From contig CAZVHP010000005.1 of assembly GCA_964627305.1 (NCBI GenBank), positions 62,001 through 126,000 of the forward strand: 64,000 nucleotides of DNA, read 5' to 3'. The notes beneath the pieces were generated by a model that searched no databases, was not told the DNA's origin, and saw only the letters and a list, made by a program, of their open reading frames with translations. The stretch comes from WJKG01 sp964627305. GTDB taxonomy: Bacteria; Zixibacteria; MSB-5A5; GN15; FEB-12. A program made the position numbers and the translations under genes. Each line of letters opens with the position of its first letter. The stretch's first letter is position 1. Shown here piece by piece: positions 1 to 9,753 of this stretch.

Positions 1-159
1 ATGGATGTCATGATCCTCAATCGAGCCATCGTTGATTGCCCATATTATCACAATCGGTCCGGAAGTCCAACATTTTATCGGTTAGCGCGGACGAATCCCG
101 CCGATGCTCACAGGCAGGTTCCCATTGGGCGTTCGGTATTGGCCTACGAGTTTCAGCCG
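1..159. other. Intergenic stretch downstream of the M16 protease gene
   Basis: No gene fits here. Read on the minus strand it holds an AT-rich patch with a TGTGATAAT extended -10-like element (about 46-54) and an ATG at position 11 preceded by GAGG. This could be the start of a further minus-strand gene cut by the window edge, but the GAGG-to-ATG spacing of three bases is too short to be convincing. Confidence 0.3.
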
Positions 160-1440
160 CTATAACGCAGCCTCCACCTCGTTCCGATCGACCGGGCCCA
201 GAGCGACCAGGGCCAGTTGGTTCTCATCGAGGCAGTGCACGGCGGCCTCACGGAGGGCGGCCGGCGTGACCCTGTCGATTTGATCGAGCGTCTGTGCAAG
301 ACTCTGATACTCACCCAACATAAGCTCTTGACGCGCAATGCGGTTCATGCGATTACCGGTTGACTCCATCCCGAGGATTAGGTGCCCTTTGAGTTGACTT
401 TTGACCGAATCAAGGCTTGCCGACGAAATAGATCGCCTTTTGAGCCTGCGTTTCTCGGCGAGGAGAACCTCAATGGCCTGCCTGACGTGAGTTTTGTCGG
501 TGGCCAGGTATGTTCCGAAAACACCGGCATCGCTGTAGAAATCGTGGAAACTGAACACAGTGTAGGCCAGCCCGTGGCGCTCGCGAATCTTCTGAAAGAG
601 CACCGAAGACATCCCTCCGCCAAGGTAGGAATTCAGGATCAGCACAGGTACTCGCAAAGGGTGACCATACGGTATCCCCGGAAAGCCGATACTGACGTGT
701 GTCTGAGCGTTGTCATCCGGTCGCGTGACAACCGTCCGTCGCTCTTTGCGAGCCGCCGGCAGTGGGGCATGAGCCTCGCCCTGAGGAAAGGCAAACATCT
801 TGCGTACCTTGCGGACAAATCCATCATGCGAGATTGCCCCGGTGGCCGCAATAACGATCGAGCCGGAACGATAGTTTCGATTGATGAAGCCGGTCAGTCT
901 TGAGCGTGGCATAGTACTGACTGTTTGAATTGTCCCGAGAATGGGACGACCAATAGGGTGCCCCTGCCAATATGCTTCTGAGAACAAGTCGTGGATGTGA
1001 TCGGAAGGTGTATCGATCGACTCCTTGATCTCTTCACATATGACTTGCCGCTCGCGGTCGAGGTTGACCCTGGTCAACTGCGAGTTCATAATGATATCGG
1101 AGAGGACATCAAGAGCTAAATCCAGATACTCGTCAAGAATCCTGCAGGTGAAACAGGTATTCTCACGCGACGTGAAGGCGTTGATCGTTCCTCCTGCCGA
1201 CTCCAGTTGTGAAGCAATCTGAGCGGCCTTGCGCCTCTTGGTCCCCTTGAAGAACATGTGCTCGATGAAGTGCGATACTCCGCGTTCATGGTCACTCTCA
1301 TAGCGGGATCCCACATTGATCCACACGCCCAGTGAAATGGAACGGACTGAGGGCAGGTATTCTGTTACCACCCTCAGTCCGCTGCGAAGCACGGTCTTCC
1401 GAAACAAGGAAGTATCGCGAGCCCTTCTCGATGTGGCCAT
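160..1440 (-). CDS. M16 family zinc metallopeptidase (processing-protease type)
   Basis: A 426-aa single-repeat M16 (pitrilysin/insulinase, mitochondrial processing peptidase-like) protease. The inverted zinc motif HFIEH lies at residues 57-61, inside the family context ending HMFFKGT, so the enzyme should be catalytically competent: the two His bind zinc and Glu60 is the general base. The rest has the usual two-domain M16 fold length. No signal peptide is seen, so cytoplasmic action on small peptides is most likely. It begins five bases after the pnp stop. The pnp-M16 order is common in bacteria (ymxG/mlpA type), and the gene is probably the last of the rimP operon visible here. The substrate is unknown. 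Confidence 0.9.
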   Translation of the reverse strand: MATSRRARDTSLFRKTVLRSGLRVVTEYLPSVRSISLGVWINVGSRYESDHERGVSHFIEHMFFKGTKRRKAAQIASQLESAGGTINAFTSRENTCFTCRILDEYLDLALDVLSDIIMNSQLTRVNLDRERQVICEEIKESIDTPSDHIHDLFSEAYWQGHPIGRPILGTIQTVSTMPRSRLTGFINRNYRSGSIVIAATGAISHDGFVRKVRKMFAFPQGEAHAPLPAARKERRTVVTRPDDNAQTHVSIGFPGIPYGHPLRVPVLILNSYLGGGMSSVLFQKIRERHGLAYTVFSFHDFYSDAGVFGTYLATDKTHVRQAIEVLLAEKRRLKRRSISSASLDSVKSQLKGHLILGMESTGNRMNRIARQELMLGEYQSLAQTLDQIDRVTPAALREAAVHCLDENQLALVALGPVDRNEVEAAL

Positions 1441-1445
1441 AACGG

Positions 1446-3617
1446 CTAACGGCGATTCCCGGAGCGTGCCCTTCGATCGTGGCGCCCGCGTCCGCCCCGG
1501 TCGCCACCGCCCGGACCACTGTCGTCGTCACTGTCGTCGCCGCCTCCCATAAGGGCCTTGCGAGACAACCGAATCTTGCCATCGGGGTCAATGCTGATCA
1601 CCTTGACATCGAGACGATCGCCGACATTGAGCACATCTTCCACCTTCTCGATACGCCGGGTATCGATTTCCGAAATGTGCAGCAGACCATCGGTGCCGGG
1701 GAGTATCTCAACGAAAGCCCCGAAGGTGGTCGTGCGACGGACGATCCCGTTGTAGATCTTGTATAACTCGGCTTCCTCGGCAATGGCCAGTACGCGCTCG
1801 GCTGCCGCACGTCCGGCGGCTGCATCGACCGATGCAATGAGCACCGTGCCATCATCGTTGATATCCACCTTAGCGCCGGTTTCCTCAACAATGGCACGGA
1901 TGACTTTTCCGCCGGGGCCAATCACATCACCAATCTTGGACGGGCTGATCTTGATGGTGAGAATGCGCGGAGCATATTCAGAGAGCTGGTCACGATGTTT
2001 GGAAATGGTGGCATTCATTCGGTCAAGAATGTGCAGCCGCGCCGTGCGGGCGCGGTCGAGAGCCTGGCGCATGGTGTCTATGTCGAGACCGTCAACTTTG
2101 ATGTCCATCTGAATGGCAGTGATGCCCTCAGCCGTACCGGCGACCTTGAAGTCCATGTCGCCGAAATGGTCCTCATCACCGAGAATGTCGGTCAGGATAA
2201 CGACCGTGTTCTCGGCCTTGATCAACCCCATCGCAATGCCGGCGACCGGCGCCTTGATGGGAACGCCGGCATCCATGAGGGCCAGCGAGCCGCCACAGAC
2301 AGATGCCATTGAGGATGACCCGTTGGACTCCATGATATCCGACACGATTCGGATGGTATAGGGGAACCCCTCTTCGCTGGGAATGACGGGCAACAGGGCG
2401 CGTTCGGCCAGATTGCCATGACCAATCTCACGGCGGTTGGTGCCTCGAATGGGCTTGGTTTCGCCTGTTGAGAATGGTGGGAAGTTATAGTGCAACATGA
2501 AGCTTTTGGTGGACTCACCTTCCAGTTCATCGAGTCGTTGCTCGTCGACCTTCGTCCCGAGGGTAACGGCTACCAGGGACTGCGTCTGCCCACGGGTGAA
2601 GATGGCTGACCCATGCGCTCGCGGCACGAAGCCCACCTCGCAGGTAATCTGACGCACCTCATCAACCGGTCGACCATCAATTCGCCGTCCTTCGCCCAGG
2701 ATCATGTTGCGCATGGCTTCGGAGTCGAGGTCATGGATGATGTTGTGAATGGCACTGGCTGAATCCTCGAATTCCTCTGCGAGTGCCTCCTCGATCTCCC
2801 CGGTCAGTTTCTTTTTGGCACTGCGACGCTCATCCTTGTCAGCGATCCGGTTGTACTCATCGAGCCGACCTCCAACTAATTCCGTCACCCGGGAGGTCAG
2901 CGATTCGTTGACCTGGACCGGCGTGTACTCGAAGGTCGCTTTGCCGCACATCTGCTTCAACTCGTCGACCTTGGCCAGGATCTGTTTGATGTAATCAAAC
3001 CCGAAAAAGAGAGCGTCGGCGATATCCGACTCGGAGACCTCGCGCGACCCACCCTCGACCATCGTAATAGCGTCAGCACTGCCGGCGAGAACAATGGACA
3101 GATCGGATTCCTCGACCTGTTCGATGGTCGGATTGACGACGAACTGGCCATCGATACGTCCGACCCGGACACCGGCGATCGTCCTGGAGGTCGGGATGTC
3201 GGAGATGGCGAGCGCCGCTCCGGTCCCGATCAGGGCCAGTATGTCAGTGTCATTCTTCTGGTCGTGGGAGATGATGAAGTTGATGACCTGTGTTTCCCCT
3301 TTGAAATCCTTGGGAAACAGGGGTCGAATCGGACGGTCAATGATGCGTGCCGAGAGGATTTCCTTCTCAGAAGGTCGCCCTTCACGCTTGAAGAAGCCGC
3401 CGGGGATCTTTCCCGCGGCGTAGGTGCGCTCGCGGTATTCAACGGTCAGCGGAAAGAAGTCGAAGCCCTCTTTAGGCTCGGGATTGGCGCATACGGTGGA
3501 GAGAACCATCGAATCACCGTAGCGGACAGTGACGGCGCCGTTGGCCTGATTGGCCAGATGGCCGCTCTCAATGATCAGGGTGCGTCCACCCAATTCTAAT
3601 TGTACACTATGTGGCAT
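1446..3617 (-). CDS. pnp: Polyribonucleotide nucleotidyltransferase (PNPase)
   Basis: Phosphorolytic 3'-5' exoribonuclease, 723 aa, core of the RNA degradosome. Two RNase PH domains fill roughly residues 1-545, with the Asp-rich catalytic segment DEDHFGDMDF near 490. A KH domain follows (SKIGDVIGPGGK, about 555-615), then an S1 domain (about 620-690). The last 35 residues change abruptly from an Asp/Gly run to an Arg/Gly-rich tail (GGDRGGRGRHDRR), an RGG-like extension beyond the usual S1 end. The ATG at 3617, with AGGA upstream, is preferred over an in-frame TTG five codons earlier. It directly follows rpsO, the classic rpsO-pnp order, which often means shared transcription and RNase-controlled decay of the joint message. 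Confidence 0.97.
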   Translation of the reverse strand: MPHSVQLELGGRTLIIESGHLANQANGAVTVRYGDSMVLSTVCANPEPKEGFDFFPLTVEYRERTYAAGKIPGGFFKREGRPSEKEILSARIIDRPIRPLFPKDFKGETQVINFIISHDQKNDTDILALIGTGAALAISDIPTSRTIAGVRVGRIDGQFVVNPTIEQVEESDLSIVLAGSADAITMVEGGSREVSESDIADALFFGFDYIKQILAKVDELKQMCGKATFEYTPVQVNESLTSRVTELVGGRLDEYNRIADKDERRSAKKKLTGEIEEALAEEFEDSASAIHNIIHDLDSEAMRNMILGEGRRIDGRPVDEVRQITCEVGFVPRAHGSAIFTRGQTQSLVAVTLGTKVDEQRLDELEGESTKSFMLHYNFPPFSTGETKPIRGTNRREIGHGNLAERALLPVIPSEEGFPYTIRIVSDIMESNGSSSMASVCGGSLALMDAGVPIKAPVAGIAMGLIKAENTVVILTDILGDEDHFGDMDFKVAGTAEGITAIQMDIKVDGLDIDTMRQALDRARTARLHILDRMNATISKHRDQLSEYAPRILTIKISPSKIGDVIGPGGKVIRAIVEETGAKVDINDDGTVLIASVDAAAGRAAAERVLAIAEEAELYKIYNGIVRRTTTFGAFVEILPGTDGLLHISEIDTRRIEKVEDVLNVGDRLDVKVISIDPDGKIRLSRKALMGGGDDSDDDSGPGGGDRGGRGRHDRRARSGNRR

Positions 3618-3646
3618 ATGTTCCTGTCTCAATCATTTGGGCGTCG

Positions 3647-3916
3647 TTAACGGCGCAAGCCGTGTCGGACCACGACATTTCGGTAACTTTCGATATCTCG
3701 ATCCTTGAGGTAGTCAAGCAGACGACGACGCTGACCGACCAGCTTCATGAGACCCAGACGTGTGTGAAAATCCTTCTTGTGCTGTTTCATGTGCTCGGTC
3801 AGGTGACTGATCCGAGCGGTGAGCAGCGCGACCTGGACTTCGGGCGATCCCGTGTCGCGCTCATGCAGGCGGGTTTCGGAAATGATCTCCGCCTTTTGTT
3901 CTCTGTCAACTGGCAT
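3647..3916 (-). CDS. rpsO: 30S ribosomal protein S15
   Basis: An 89-aa S15, the standard length. It binds the central domain of 16S rRNA early in small-subunit assembly. The conserved RNA-binding helices are visible (DTGSPEVQVALLTARISHL, then LVGQRRRLLDYL). The ATG at 3916 is chosen because a strong AGGAG lies seven bases upstream and the family begins here; an in-frame TTG six codons earlier overlaps the ribosome-binding site itself. The start lies inside the 3' end of ribF (11-bp overlap), so the two are probably translationally coupled. pnp follows after 29 bases. Confidence 0.97.
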   Translation of the reverse strand: MPVDREQKAEIISETRLHERDTGSPEVQVALLTARISHLTEHMKQHKKDFHTRLGLMKLVGQRRRLLDYLKDRDIESYRNVVVRHGLRR

Positions 3917-4859
3917 TCCTTCTCTCCTTTTCAATTATCTGCAGAATCTCTTGCTTATCAAGTTCTATCTGGCGTTTGAGGTCATCGACATTCTCAAACC
4001 GACGGTTCTCCCGGATATAATGCGTCGGGTACACAATCATTTCGCGACCGTACAGGCTTTCATCGAAATCAAACAGGTTGGCTTCGACGGAAATACGCTC
4101 CTGCGGATTGAAGTGGTTTCGACCGATGAACATCATGCCGTCACGACGAGTGTCGCCGATACGTGCCCAGCAGGAATAGACGCCTTCGGTCGGCAGCAGT
4201 TTGCGGGGGTTGTAACTCACATTGGCCGTCGGAAATCCTATCTTGTGCCCCAATCCGATCCCCTGTTCCACCTTCCCCGCGATAGCGTAGCCGTGGCCAA
4301 GCAGCCGGATGGCTTCCGGCAGGCGATTTGCCTGCAACGCCCTGCGCACGCGCGATGATGATATGGGTTGACCATCGTCCATTATCGGGCCGACCACCTC
4401 GACTTCGAAGCCGTAGTCGCGACCGAGCTTGGTTAACTCAACGACACCGCCGCCGCGGTTCTTGCCAAGGGCGTGATCATAGCCGATAATCATCTTGCGG
4501 GCACGAACCGTTTCAACCAGAATCTTCTTCACGAATTCCTCGGCAGTCCACTGCTGGAGCTGCTTGTTGAACTCCAACAGGAGGACCTGGCCAGCATAGA
4601 AGTCCTTCAGGAAGATCTGCTTTTCCTCAATAGTAGTCAGCAGCAACGGGATGTTATCCGGCGAAACCACTACCCGCGGGTGTGGGTGGAACGTAATCAG
4701 GACCGGCTCCATTCCCAGGCGGGAGCTTTCTGAGGCTACGCGACGGAAAATCTCCTGGTGGCCGCGATGGATACCATCAAATGTCCCCACTGTCGCGACC
4801 GCGCCGGCCGTGGACAGAGGTTTGAAATTCTCGAATCCTTGTATCACGCGTAGGCTCAA
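3906..4859 (-). CDS. ribF: Bifunctional riboflavin kinase / FMN adenylyltransferase
   Basis: Converts riboflavin to FMN and then FAD. The 317 aa divide into an N-terminal nucleotidyltransferase domain with the HxGH-type motif GTFDGIHRGH (residues 26-35) and a C-terminal flavokinase domain (about 185-310) with GKVEQGIGLGHKIGFPTAN. The start is a TTG whose last bases overlap the truB stop as TTGA; a GTG four codons later is an alternative, and neither has a strong ribosome-binding site. Its place between truB and rpsO matches the order in many bacteria. No FMN riboswitch is present upstream, which is expected for an internal operon gene. Confidence 0.95.
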   Translation of the reverse strand: MSLRVIQGFENFKPLSTAGAVATVGTFDGIHRGHQEIFRRVASESSRLGMEPVLITFHPHPRVVVSPDNIPLLLTTIEEKQIFLKDFYAGQVLLLEFNKQLQQWTAEEFVKKILVETVRARKMIIGYDHALGKNRGGGVVELTKLGRDYGFEVEVVGPIMDDGQPISSSRVRRALQANRLPEAIRLLGHGYAIAGKVEQGIGLGHKIGFPTANVSYNPRKLLPTEGVYSCWARIGDTRRDGMMFIGRNHFNPQERISVEANLFDFDESLYGREMIVYPTHYIRENRRFENVDDLKRQIELDKQEILQIIEKERRNAS

Positions 4860-5821
4860 TTCAAAACTCGAATGTACTTAAACAGCCTGTTTCCGCCGTT
4901 GCTGTCATCTCTTTGTGGCTCGATGGCTTTCGAAGCAATCTCGCTTTCACCTATGGCAAGGACTCGGCCCCGACGATCCTTGAGCACAATCTTCTCGCCG
5001 ACGCCAAAGCTGCCGTGGACATCGACGACGTCACCGGGCGAGAGGTCGCGACCGTTAATCACCTGGCGTCGAAAGTCATCACTGACCACCAAGGCGCTGT
5101 ATTCCAACACCTGGTCGTGCCGCAACAGGTGTGGCCCGAGACGACCTGCCTGATGCAATCGATCAATATCGTCAATTTCGAGCGCATCTTCAAGTCGAAA
5201 ACGTCCTACCCGGACACGTTTTAAGGCGGAAAGATATGCCCCGCACTGCAGCCTCTCCCCTATATCGTGGGCCAGGGATCGGACATAGGTGCCCTTGGAA
5301 CAGGACAAGGTCAGGCCAAGATAGGGCTTGTGGTAGCTGGTCGCCCGAATCTCCGAAATCTCGATTTCGCGTTGCGGCAGGTCGACCCGCTCGCCGCTGC
5401 GGGCGATGTCATACAGCCTCCGACCATTGACGTGCACAGCAGAGTATGCCGGAACAGTCTGCTTCTGCCGGCCACGGTATGTCTCAAGGAGTTTCTGGAA
5501 TTCATGAAGCTCCATATCAGGTGGCTGGAGTATTGGCTGGTCGCGGTAGACCCCTTCCTGATCATATGTGCTTGATCGTTGTCCAAGGCAGATCTCGGCC
5601 TCGTAGGTCTTCTGCTGATCCGTCAGGAACGGGACGAGTTTGGTTGCTCGGCCAAGGCAAACCAGCAACAGCCCTTCGGCGCGGGGGTCGAGCGTGCCGG
5701 TGTGGCCGACTCGGCGCTGTCGAACGGTGTGTCGCACCTCCTGAACGGCGTCGTGACTGGTGATGCCGGGTCGTTTATTGAGCAGCAGAACCCCGTTGTA
5801 GTACTTGTTTCTGTTAACCAT
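4856..5821 (-). CDS. truB: tRNA pseudouridine(55) synthase
   Basis: Makes pseudouridine 55 in the T-arm of tRNAs. The 321-aa protein shows the catalytic segment VGHTGTLDPRAEGLLLVCLG with the nucleophilic Asp in TGTLDP near residue 41. It continues with the TruB signature SCSKGTYVRSLAHDIG and a C-terminal PUA-like region. The ATG at 5821 is chosen over an upstream non-ATG start because the family begins a few residues before NGVLLLNKRPG. This start overlaps the end of nrnA by eight bases. Confidence 0.95.
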   Translation of the reverse strand: MVNRNKYYNGVLLLNKRPGITSHDAVQEVRHTVRQRRVGHTGTLDPRAEGLLLVCLGRATKLVPFLTDQQKTYEAEICLGQRSSTYDQEGVYRDQPILQPPDMELHEFQKLLETYRGRQKQTVPAYSAVHVNGRRLYDIARSGERVDLPQREIEISEIRATSYHKPYLGLTLSCSKGTYVRSLAHDIGERLQCGAYLSALKRVRVGRFRLEDALEIDDIDRLHQAGRLGPHLLRHDQVLEYSALVVSDDFRRQVINGRDLSPGDVVDVHGSFGVGEKIVLKDRRGRVLAIGESEIASKAIEPQRDDSNGGNRLFKYIRVLN

Positions 5822-6836
5822 CGATAGCCTTGCAAAGCAGTTGAGCAATCAGTTGTCGGGTCTGGTCAAGCGGTTTCTCAATGGAGCAGCCGGCAGCGTT
5901 GTAGTGTCCGCCGCCACCGAAGGAGCCGGCAATTCGCGAGACGTTGATCCTGTCACGGGAGCGCAACGATATCCGGGTCTCGGCCGGTCCGACCTCCTTG
6001 AAGAAGGCTCCGGCAATAACATTCTCTCCGTAGAGGGTGAAATCCACGAGTCCTTCCGAATCGGCCATGGCGGCACCGGATGCTGAAAGCATTGATTGCG
6101 TCATACTTAACAGACAGATGCGGCCATCGCAGTGGAATTCGATACTCTCGAGAACCTTCCCCATCAGTATCAACGATGGCTTGGTCAGACTGTAATACAC
6201 CTTGTCACAGATCAGTTGCGGGTCCGCGCCGCGCTCGATCAGCTCTCCGGCCACCTGCATGGTGCGTGGAGTGGTTGAGGAAAAGCGGAATCGCCCGGTA
6301 TCAGTGAGGATAGCGGTGTACAGACAGGTTGCGTCCTCGGACGTGATATCGTAGTCAACGCGCACGAGGTACTCATACAGCATTTCGCCAACCGAGGAGG
6401 CGCCGGTGTCAATCCAATTGATCTGTCCGAAGTGAGCGTTGTCGCGATGATGATCAACATTGACGGTTGTGACCGAGTCAGTCAGCAGAGACTGAGGTCG
6501 TCCCACGCGGTCCAGGTGCGGGCATTCGAGGATAATGGCCAAGTCGACCTCGGTGTCATCGGGCAAGTCCTCGTAGCGACAGACTGACTCGGCACCGGGG
6601 AGGAAGCGGTACTTGGCTGGTATGTCACTGTCACGAACAGCCAGAACCTCTTTTCCCAGAGAGCGCAAATAGGCGGTGCAGGCGAGCATCGTTCCCAAAG
6701 CATCGCCATCAGGGTCAACGTGCGAGGCCACCATTACTCTTCGGCTGCGCTCGACAACGTCTCGTATGGCCTCGACCGGGATTGCCTGTCGGCTGCCAGG
6801 ATCACTCGTCTTGGTTGTCGTCGTATTTGATTTCAT
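5814..6836 (-). CDS. nrnA: DHH-family oligoribonuclease / pAp phosphatase (NrnA type)
   Basis: A DHH/DHHA1 phosphoesterase of about 340 aa, degrading short RNA oligomers and probably dephosphorylating pAp. Metal-binding motifs are visible: HVDPDGDALG, the DHH signature VNVDHHRDNAHFG, and the C-terminal DHHA1 glycine patch GSFGGGGHYNAAG. Position after rbfA and before truB matches many bacterial nusA-infB clusters. The ATG at 6836 overlaps the rbfA end by 35 bp. A longer reading to 6881 would overlap further and has no better ribosome-binding site, so the exact start is uncertain. Confidence 0.9.
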   Translation of the reverse strand: MKSNTTTTKTSDPGSRQAIPVEAIRDVVERSRRVMVASHVDPDGDALGTMLACTAYLRSLGKEVLAVRDSDIPAKYRFLPGAESVCRYEDLPDDTEVDLAIILECPHLDRVGRPQSLLTDSVTTVNVDHHRDNAHFGQINWIDTGASSVGEMLYEYLVRVDYDITSEDATCLYTAILTDTGRFRFSSTTPRTMQVAGELIERGADPQLICDKVYYSLTKPSLILMGKVLESIEFHCDGRICLLSMTQSMLSASGAAMADSEGLVDFTLYGENVIAGAFFKEVGPAETRISLRSRDRINVSRIAGSFGGGGHYNAAGCSIEKPLDQTRQLIAQLLCKAIDG

Positions 6837-7164
6837 TGAGCAACTGCTCGATCCGCATTCCTTCTTCAATCGACGGATCAAACTTGAAACTAAACTCGGG
6901 AATGTGTCGCAACCTCAGGCCGCGACCTACCAGAGCACGTATACGGCGCCGTTCGCGCTGGAAGTACTCGTCGATCCGCGTCCGGTCTTTCTTGCTCCCC
7001 AGAAAGGAGTAGTACACCGTCGCATACCGCAAGTCACGCGTCAGTTTGACGAAGGTGAATGTCACCAATCCGGGAAGTTGTTCTTTCAGTTCAACGTCCA
7101 TCAGCTCGGAGATATCGCGAAGGATCTGTTCGCCGAGCCGTGTCGATCTGTCGTATTGCTTCAT
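6802..7164 (-). CDS. rbfA: Ribosome-binding factor A
   Basis: A 120-aa KH-like 30S assembly factor that acts on the 16S rRNA 5' region during late maturation and cold growth. The typical N-terminus with RLGEQILRDISELM and the central LTRDLRYATVYYSFLG are present, followed by the basic helix RERRRIRALVGRGLRLR and the conserved IPEFSFKFDPSIEEGMRIEQLL ending, seen here in full. The gene starts three bases after the ylxP stop and overlaps nrnA at its 3' end, so it belongs to the same operon as infB. Confidence 0.95.
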   Translation of the reverse strand: MKQYDRSTRLGEQILRDISELMDVELKEQLPGLVTFTFVKLTRDLRYATVYYSFLGSKKDRTRIDEYFQRERRRIRALVGRGLRLRHIPEFSFKFDPSIEEGMRIEQLLNEIKYDDNQDE

Positions 7165-7167
7165 CTT

Positions 7168-7449
7168 CTAGTAGGCTACCGTTTCGACATCACCCAGGAC
7201 CACTCCCGGATGTGCTTCAATTCGCCTTATGACGCCGGCAATGACCTTGTCAGAGAAGCCGGTGCTGTTGGAGACGGTCGCGGCTCCAATGATCGCCCGT
7301 CGGTGAATATCGTTCTCCCCCACCTCCGCAATGGAGACATTGAAGTCGTTTCGTATTCTCTCCAGAAGGGACTTGATAATCCGCCGCTTCTCTTTGAGAG
7401 AGGACACCTGCGGCAGCAACAAACTGCATCTGACAACAACTGTAACCAA
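7168..7449 (-). CDS. DUF503 family protein (YlxP-like)
   Basis: A 93-aa member of the DUF503/YlxP family, whose biochemical role is unclear. In Bacillus it lies between infB and rbfA, exactly as here, and a link to ribosome assembly or translation is inferred from that order. The family core LPQVSSLKEKRRIIKSLLER and NVSIAEVGENDIHRRAIIGAA are intact. The start is a TTG without a clear ribosome-binding site, twelve bases after the infB stop. No ATG fits the frame, so translation may depend on coupling to infB. Confidence 0.85.
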   Translation of the reverse strand: MVTVVVRCSLLLPQVSSLKEKRRIIKSLLERIRNDFNVSIAEVGENDIHRRAIIGAATVSNSTGFSDKVIAGVIRRIEAHPGVVLGDVETVAY

Positions 7450-7460
7450 GGCGAAACACG

Positions 7461-9707
7461 CTAACTCAGATGGCGGGCCTCCTCGACGAGCTGGTAGGCC
7501 TCGATGAGGTCGCCTTCCTTAATGTCGTTATAGCCCTCAATGCCAATGCCGCACTCGTAGCCTTCCTTGACCTCGCGAGCATCTTCCTTGAAACGTTTTA
7601 GCGAGCCGACTGTCCCCTTGTACAGGACGCGTCCGTCGCGAACCAGATGCAAAGTGTCGCCGCGATTGATACGTCCTTCCCTGACATAGCAACCGGCGAT
7701 ATTTCCTACCTTTGGTACCCTGAAGACACTGCGTATCTCGGCAAGACCGACAAACTGCTCCGACACAGAGGGATCAAGCAGACCTTCCAGCGCCTTTCTG
7801 ACATCGTCCTCGGCCTCGTAGATAATATCGTAGAGGCGGATGTCAACCTTCTCCTGTTTGGCCACCTCGCGTGCTCTGGCGTCGGGACGAACGTGGAACC
7901 CGATGATAATGGCATCGGATGCCGCCGCCAACAGTACATCGGACTCGGTGATGGTCCCGACGTTATGGTGGATGATGTTGGCCTTGACTTCCTCTGACGC
8001 AATCTTGCCAAGCGTGTCCGCGAGCACTTCGACGGAGCCATCAACATCTCCTTTGATGATGAGTCTGAGCTCCTTCATCTGACCTTCCTTGATGCGGTCA
8101 AAGACCTTGTCAAGGGACACGCGGCCCAACGTCCTTCTGGCATCCTGCTCTCGTTTGATCTGCGAGCGCTTGGCCGCGATCTCCTTGGCCTCCTGATCGC
8201 TTTCGACAGCAAGGAAACTGTCGCCTGCCTGTGGTACACCATTGAGTCCAGTGATCTGAGCCGGCGTGGACGGTCCGATCTTCTCCCGCTCGCGGTCCTG
8301 ATCATCAATGATTGTACGTATGTGACCGCAGTAGATTCCGGCGACCACGGAGTCGCCCACACGGGCGGTACCACGCTGAATGAGAACAGTGGAGACCGGA
8401 CCTCTTCCCTTCTCCAGCCGGGCCTCAACTACAACTCCCTGTGCACGGATTGACGGGTCGGCCTGAAGATCCATCATCTCGGCCTGCAGCAGGATCATCT
8501 CAAGCAACTTGTCGACGTTGGTACCCTGCTTGGCTGAGATTTCGACCATGATGGTCTTGCCACCCCAGTCCTCACCCATCAGGTTGTGATTGGCCAACTG
8601 CGTTTTGACATTGTCGATATTGGCGTTCGGTTTGTCTATCTTGTTGATGGCGACAATAATCGGTACTCCAGCCGCCTTGGCATGGTCAATGGCCTCAATC
8701 GTCTGTGGCTGCACACCGTCATCAGCGGCTACAATCAGCACCACGATATCGGTTATTTGGGCGCCACGGGCGCGCATGGCCGTAAACGCTTCATGACCGG
8801 GCGTGTCGAGAAATGCTATGCGCCCGCTGTCAGTTCTCACTTCATAAGCACCGATATGCTGGGTGATAGCGCCTGCCTCGCCAGCAACCACGTTCGATTT
8901 GCGAATATAGTCCAGCAGTGAGGTCTTGCCATGATCGACATGTCCCATGACGGTCACGACCGGCGCCCGCTGCTTCAGATTCTCTTCAGCTTCGATTTCA
9001 CGAGCATACTCACCGACCTCGGCGATCTGCTGAACCTCAAAGCCGAATTCGGCGGCGACCGTCTCAATAGTATCCATATCGAGGCGCTGATTGATCGTGG
9101 CCATCATCCCCAGTTCGAAGAGCTTGGAAATGACTTCTGCGGGGCTGAGGTCCATGCGCTGCGCCAATTCGGCCACGGTCATGAATTCATTGACGTTGAT
9201 GGTCTTCTCGTCGGTGGCAATCTCGGCATCACGACCAGCCACGTCCCGACGGTGCCGTTTGCGGGTCTTCCCCCCGGATAGATTGGCCATCGTGGCCTTG
9301 AAGCTTTTGGCCACCTCACCACTGTCCACTTTGCGACGATCACGTTTGCGGCGTCGTTCTTTCTTCTTCTGTTTCTTCTCGATTCGGCGCATCACCCCCG
9401 CGACCGGCGACATACCATTGTCCACCTTAATACCGCCGATGCGTGTAGATGAACTGGGCTTTGGGGCTGTCTCCCTCCCGGGCTGAGGCTGTGTCTTCTT
9501 CTGTTGCTCAGTCCGCTGCTGCATTTCCTTTTTGGCGACGCTTTTCTCCTGCGCGAACTTCTTGCGCACGGCTTCCTGCATGACCTCCGTCGCCACCGAC
9601 ATATGTGACTTGGGATCAAAGTGCAGCTCGTTCAGAATCTTCAGCATCGCATTCGACGAGACCTTGTATTCCTTCGCCAGTTCGTATATGCGCTTCTTCT
9701 GTATCAT
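7461..9707 (-). CDS. infB: Translation initiation factor IF-2
   Basis: GTPase that brings fMet-tRNA to the 30S P site and promotes subunit joining. The 748 aa contain an N-terminal IF2_N helix (KKRIYELAKEYKVSSNAMLK), a basic Lys/Arg-rich linker (about 60-190), and a second IF2_N segment. The G domain begins near 250 with G1 GHVDHGKTSL, G3 DTPGHEAF, G4 NKIDKP and G5 SAKQG, followed by beta-barrel domains II to IV. All GTPase motifs are intact. It lies 46 bases after nusA, in the standard nusA-infB order. Confidence 0.97.
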   Translation of the reverse strand: MIQKKRIYELAKEYKVSSNAMLKILNELHFDPKSHMSVATEVMQEAVRKKFAQEKSVAKKEMQQRTEQQKKTQPQPGRETAPKPSSSTRIGGIKVDNGMSPVAGVMRRIEKKQKKKERRRKRDRRKVDSGEVAKSFKATMANLSGGKTRKRHRRDVAGRDAEIATDEKTINVNEFMTVAELAQRMDLSPAEVISKLFELGMMATINQRLDMDTIETVAAEFGFEVQQIAEVGEYAREIEAEENLKQRAPVVTVMGHVDHGKTSLLDYIRKSNVVAGEAGAITQHIGAYEVRTDSGRIAFLDTPGHEAFTAMRARGAQITDIVVLIVAADDGVQPQTIEAIDHAKAAGVPIIVAINKIDKPNANIDNVKTQLANHNLMGEDWGGKTIMVEISAKQGTNVDKLLEMILLQAEMMDLQADPSIRAQGVVVEARLEKGRGPVSTVLIQRGTARVGDSVVAGIYCGHIRTIIDDQDREREKIGPSTPAQITGLNGVPQAGDSFLAVESDQEAKEIAAKRSQIKREQDARRTLGRVSLDKVFDRIKEGQMKELRLIIKGDVDGSVEVLADTLGKIASEEVKANIIHHNVGTITESDVLLAAASDAIIIGFHVRPDARAREVAKQEKVDIRLYDIIYEAEDDVRKALEGLLDPSVSEQFVGLAEIRSVFRVPKVGNIAGCYVREGRINRGDTLHLVRDGRVLYKGTVGSLKRFKEDAREVKEGYECGIGIEGYNDIKEGDLIEAYQLVEEARHLS

Positions 9708-9753
9708 TCAGTCAGAACCTCCATGGTCGGTAGGACCTAATGTGAGCGTCGAA